Under the pieces are notes generated by a model. That model searched no databases, had not been told where the DNA came from, and saw nothing but the letters and a program-made list of their open reading frames with translations. Made by a program: the position numbers and the translations under genes. Positions 6,536 to 7,832 of a DNA stretch of 7,832 nucleotides are shown in pieces; the stretch's first letter is position 1; each line of letters opens with the position of its first letter. This stretch comes from Pseudomonadota bacterium (GTDB taxonomy: Bacteria > Pseudomonadota > Alphaproteobacteria > Caulobacterales > Caulobacteraceae), in the NCBI GenBank assembly GCA_023409795.1, contig JAEYQX010000051.1, positions 1 through 7,832 on the forward strand, in the 5' to 3' direction.

Positions 6536-7762
6536 TCAGGCCGCGACAGGCCGGCGCGCGACGTTGCAGTGCGAGAACAGCTTGTCCATGGCGTCGACCA
6601 GCCTGTCCATCATGTCGTCGTCGTGGTTCGGCGACGGGGTGAAGCGCAGGCGCTCGGTCCCCTTGGGCACGGTCGGATAGTTGATCGGCTGGACATAGAT
6701 GCCGTGGTCTTCCAGCAGCATGTCCGAGATCAGCTTGCAGTGGACCGGATTGCCGACCAGGACGGGCACGATGTGGCTTTCCGACGGCATGACCGGCAGG
6801 CCCTTGGCGGCAAAGCGGTCCTTCAGCGTCTGGGCGCGCTCCTGGTGCTGCTGGCGCAGTTCCGGGTGGGCCTTCAGGTGACGCACCGAGGCCAGGGCAC
6901 CGGCGGTCAGCGCAGGCGGCAGCGAGGTCGTGAAGATGAAGCCCGCGGCCCAGGAGCGCACCGCGTCGATGATGACGGCATCAGCGGCGATATAGCCGCC
7001 CATGACGCCAATCGCCTTGCCCATGGTGCATTCGATGATGTCGATGTCGGCCAGGACGCCGTCGCGCTCGGCCACACCTGCGCCGGTCGGACCATAGAGG
7101 CCCACGGCATGGACCTCGTCCAGATAGGTCATGGCGTTGTATTTGCGGGCCAGGGCAATCGTGGCCTTCAGGTCGGCAATGTCGCCGTCCATCGAATAGA
7201 CGGACTCGAACGCGATCAGCTTGGGCGCATCAGCCGGCGCGGCGGCCAGCAGCTGCTCCAGGTGCTCAAGGTCGTTGTGGCGGAAGATATGGCGCGGACC
7301 GCCGCCGTGACGGATGCCCTCGATCATCGAGGCATGGTTCAGCGCGTCCGAAAAGATGATCAGGCCCGGCAGGATCTTCTGCAGGGTCGAAAGCGTCGCC
7401 TCGTTGCCGACATAGCCCGAGGTGAACAGCAGGGCTGCTTCCTTCTGGTGCCAGGACGCCAGCTCGGCCTCCAGGTCCACGGCCGAGCGCGTCGTGCCCG
7501 AGATATTGCGCGTGCCCCCTGCCCCGGCCCCGACCTCGTCCAGGGCCTTGTGCATGGCTTCCAGCACGATCGGGTGCTGGCCCATGCCCAGGTAGTCGTT
7601 GGAGCACCAGATCACGACGTCCTGCTCGGAGCCGTCCTCGCGGCGGCGCACGGCGCGCGGAAACTGGCCGCGGACACGCTTCAGGTCCGCAAATACCCGA
7701 TAACGGCCCTCGGTGCGCACCTGCTCGACCGAGCTTTGAAAAGCGGACTTATAGTCAAACAA
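6536..7762 (-). CDS. hemA: 5-aminolevulinate synthase (ALAS, C4 pathway)
   Basis: ALAS condenses glycine with succinyl-CoA, using PLP, to 5-aminolevulinate, the committed step of heme synthesis in alphaproteobacteria. From the TTG at 7762 the protein has 408 residues, normal for the family. Features are EGRYRVFADLKR (18-29), CSNDYLGMGQHP (53-64), GAGAGGTRNISGTT (78-91), NHASMIEGIRHG with His143 (142-153), LDEVHAVGLYGPTGAG with Asp215 (214-229) and the PLP motif CTMGKAIGVMGGY with Lys249 (245-257). The frame stays open to a GTG at 7819, which would add 19 residues (MGLRSAFRPRCCISERTHV) unlike known ALAS N-termini. The TTG start gives MFDYKSAFQ, the usual beginning, so I prefer it despite a poor SD. 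The promoter is probably between 7763 and the window edge or beyond. The small gene at 6526 follows closely. Confidence 0.95.
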   Translation of the reverse strand: MFDYKSAFQSSVEQVRTEGRYRVFADLKRVRGQFPRAVRRREDGSEQDVVIWCSNDYLGMGQHPIVLEAMHKALDEVGAGAGGTRNISGTTRSAVDLEAELASWHQKEAALLFTSGYVGNEATLSTLQKILPGLIIFSDALNHASMIEGIRHGGGPRHIFRHNDLEHLEQLLAAAPADAPKLIAFESVYSMDGDIADLKATIALARKYNAMTYLDEVHAVGLYGPTGAGVAERDGVLADIDIIECTMGKAIGVMGGYIAADAVIIDAVRSWAAGFIFTTSLPPALTAGALASVRHLKAHPELRQQHQERAQTLKDRFAAKGLPVMPSESHIVPVLVGNPVHCKLISDMLLEDHGIYVQPINYPTVPKGTERLRFTPSPNHDDDMMDRLVDAMDKLFSHCNVARRPVAA

Positions 7763-7797
7763 GACGTGAGTTCTTTCGCTTATACAGCAACGGGGCC

Positions 7798-7826
7798 TAA
7801 ATGCGCTCCGCAGGCCCACTTGTCCA
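7798..7826 (-). promoter_or_regulatory. Weak promoter candidate for hemA
   Basis: On the minus strand TGGACA (7826-7821) and CATTTA (7803-7798) are 17 nt apart. The first hexamer matches the sigma70 -35 consensus at five of six bases; the second is a poor -10. An AT-rich TATAAG at 7784-7779 is another possible -10, but without a matching -35. If real, transcription would begin inside the N-terminal extension frame and support the TTG start of hemA. The region touches the window edge and cannot be judged fully. Confidence 0.2.
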
Positions 7827-7832
7827 CGCCCC

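Overview
The window is GC-rich bacterial chromosome. All eleven supported genes lie on the minus strand, so transcription runs from high to low coordinates. Protein sequences and gene order (glyA-nrdR-ribD-ribE-ribB-ribH-nusB-thiL next to an ALAS-type hemA) point to an alphaproteobacterium. My best guess is Caulobacteraceae, such as Brevundimonas; that rests on recognition, not on a search. I see no mobile element, phage gene, CRISPR array, tRNA or rRNA.

Layout in transcription order. (1) 7762-6536 is hemA, 5-aminolevulinate synthase. A 61-residue hypothetical protein follows after 9 nt, and after a further 63 nt comes a GFA-family zinc protein (6277-5876). (2) An intergenic stretch at 5875-5750 holds a bulged hairpin without a T-tract, a weak promoter-like pair, and a perfect 6-6-6 inverted repeat in the glyA leader. 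(3) 5749-3972 holds glyA (serine hydroxymethyltransferase) and nrdR (repressor of ribonucleotide reductase genes). (4) 3975-1054 is the riboflavin cluster ribD, ribE, ribB (with a degenerate RibA-like C-terminal half) and ribH. (5) nusB and the N-terminal part of thiL follow, overlapping, and thiL runs off the window at base 1. From nrdR to thiL most genes overlap by 1-14 nt, so this is almost certainly one translationally coupled operon. The one sizeable gap is the 101 nt between ribD and ribE.

How the genes work together. SHMT makes glycine and methylene-THF, and glycine is a substrate of the ALAS enzyme made next door. RibD (reductase only), RibB, RibH and RibE cover most of the riboflavin pathway. 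The window lacks a competent GTP cyclohydrolase II and the pyrimidine deaminase, the first two steps of the GTP branch; these must be encoded elsewhere if the organism makes riboflavin.

I found no new multi-gene system. The points most worth a second look are: ribH has no ATG, GTG or TTG start; ribD lacks its deaminase domain; the RibA-like half of RibB has lost its zinc cysteines; the stop/start overlaps form an NTGA series with three different non-AUG starts; and there are small direct and inverted repeats ahead of the GFA gene, glyA and ribE.
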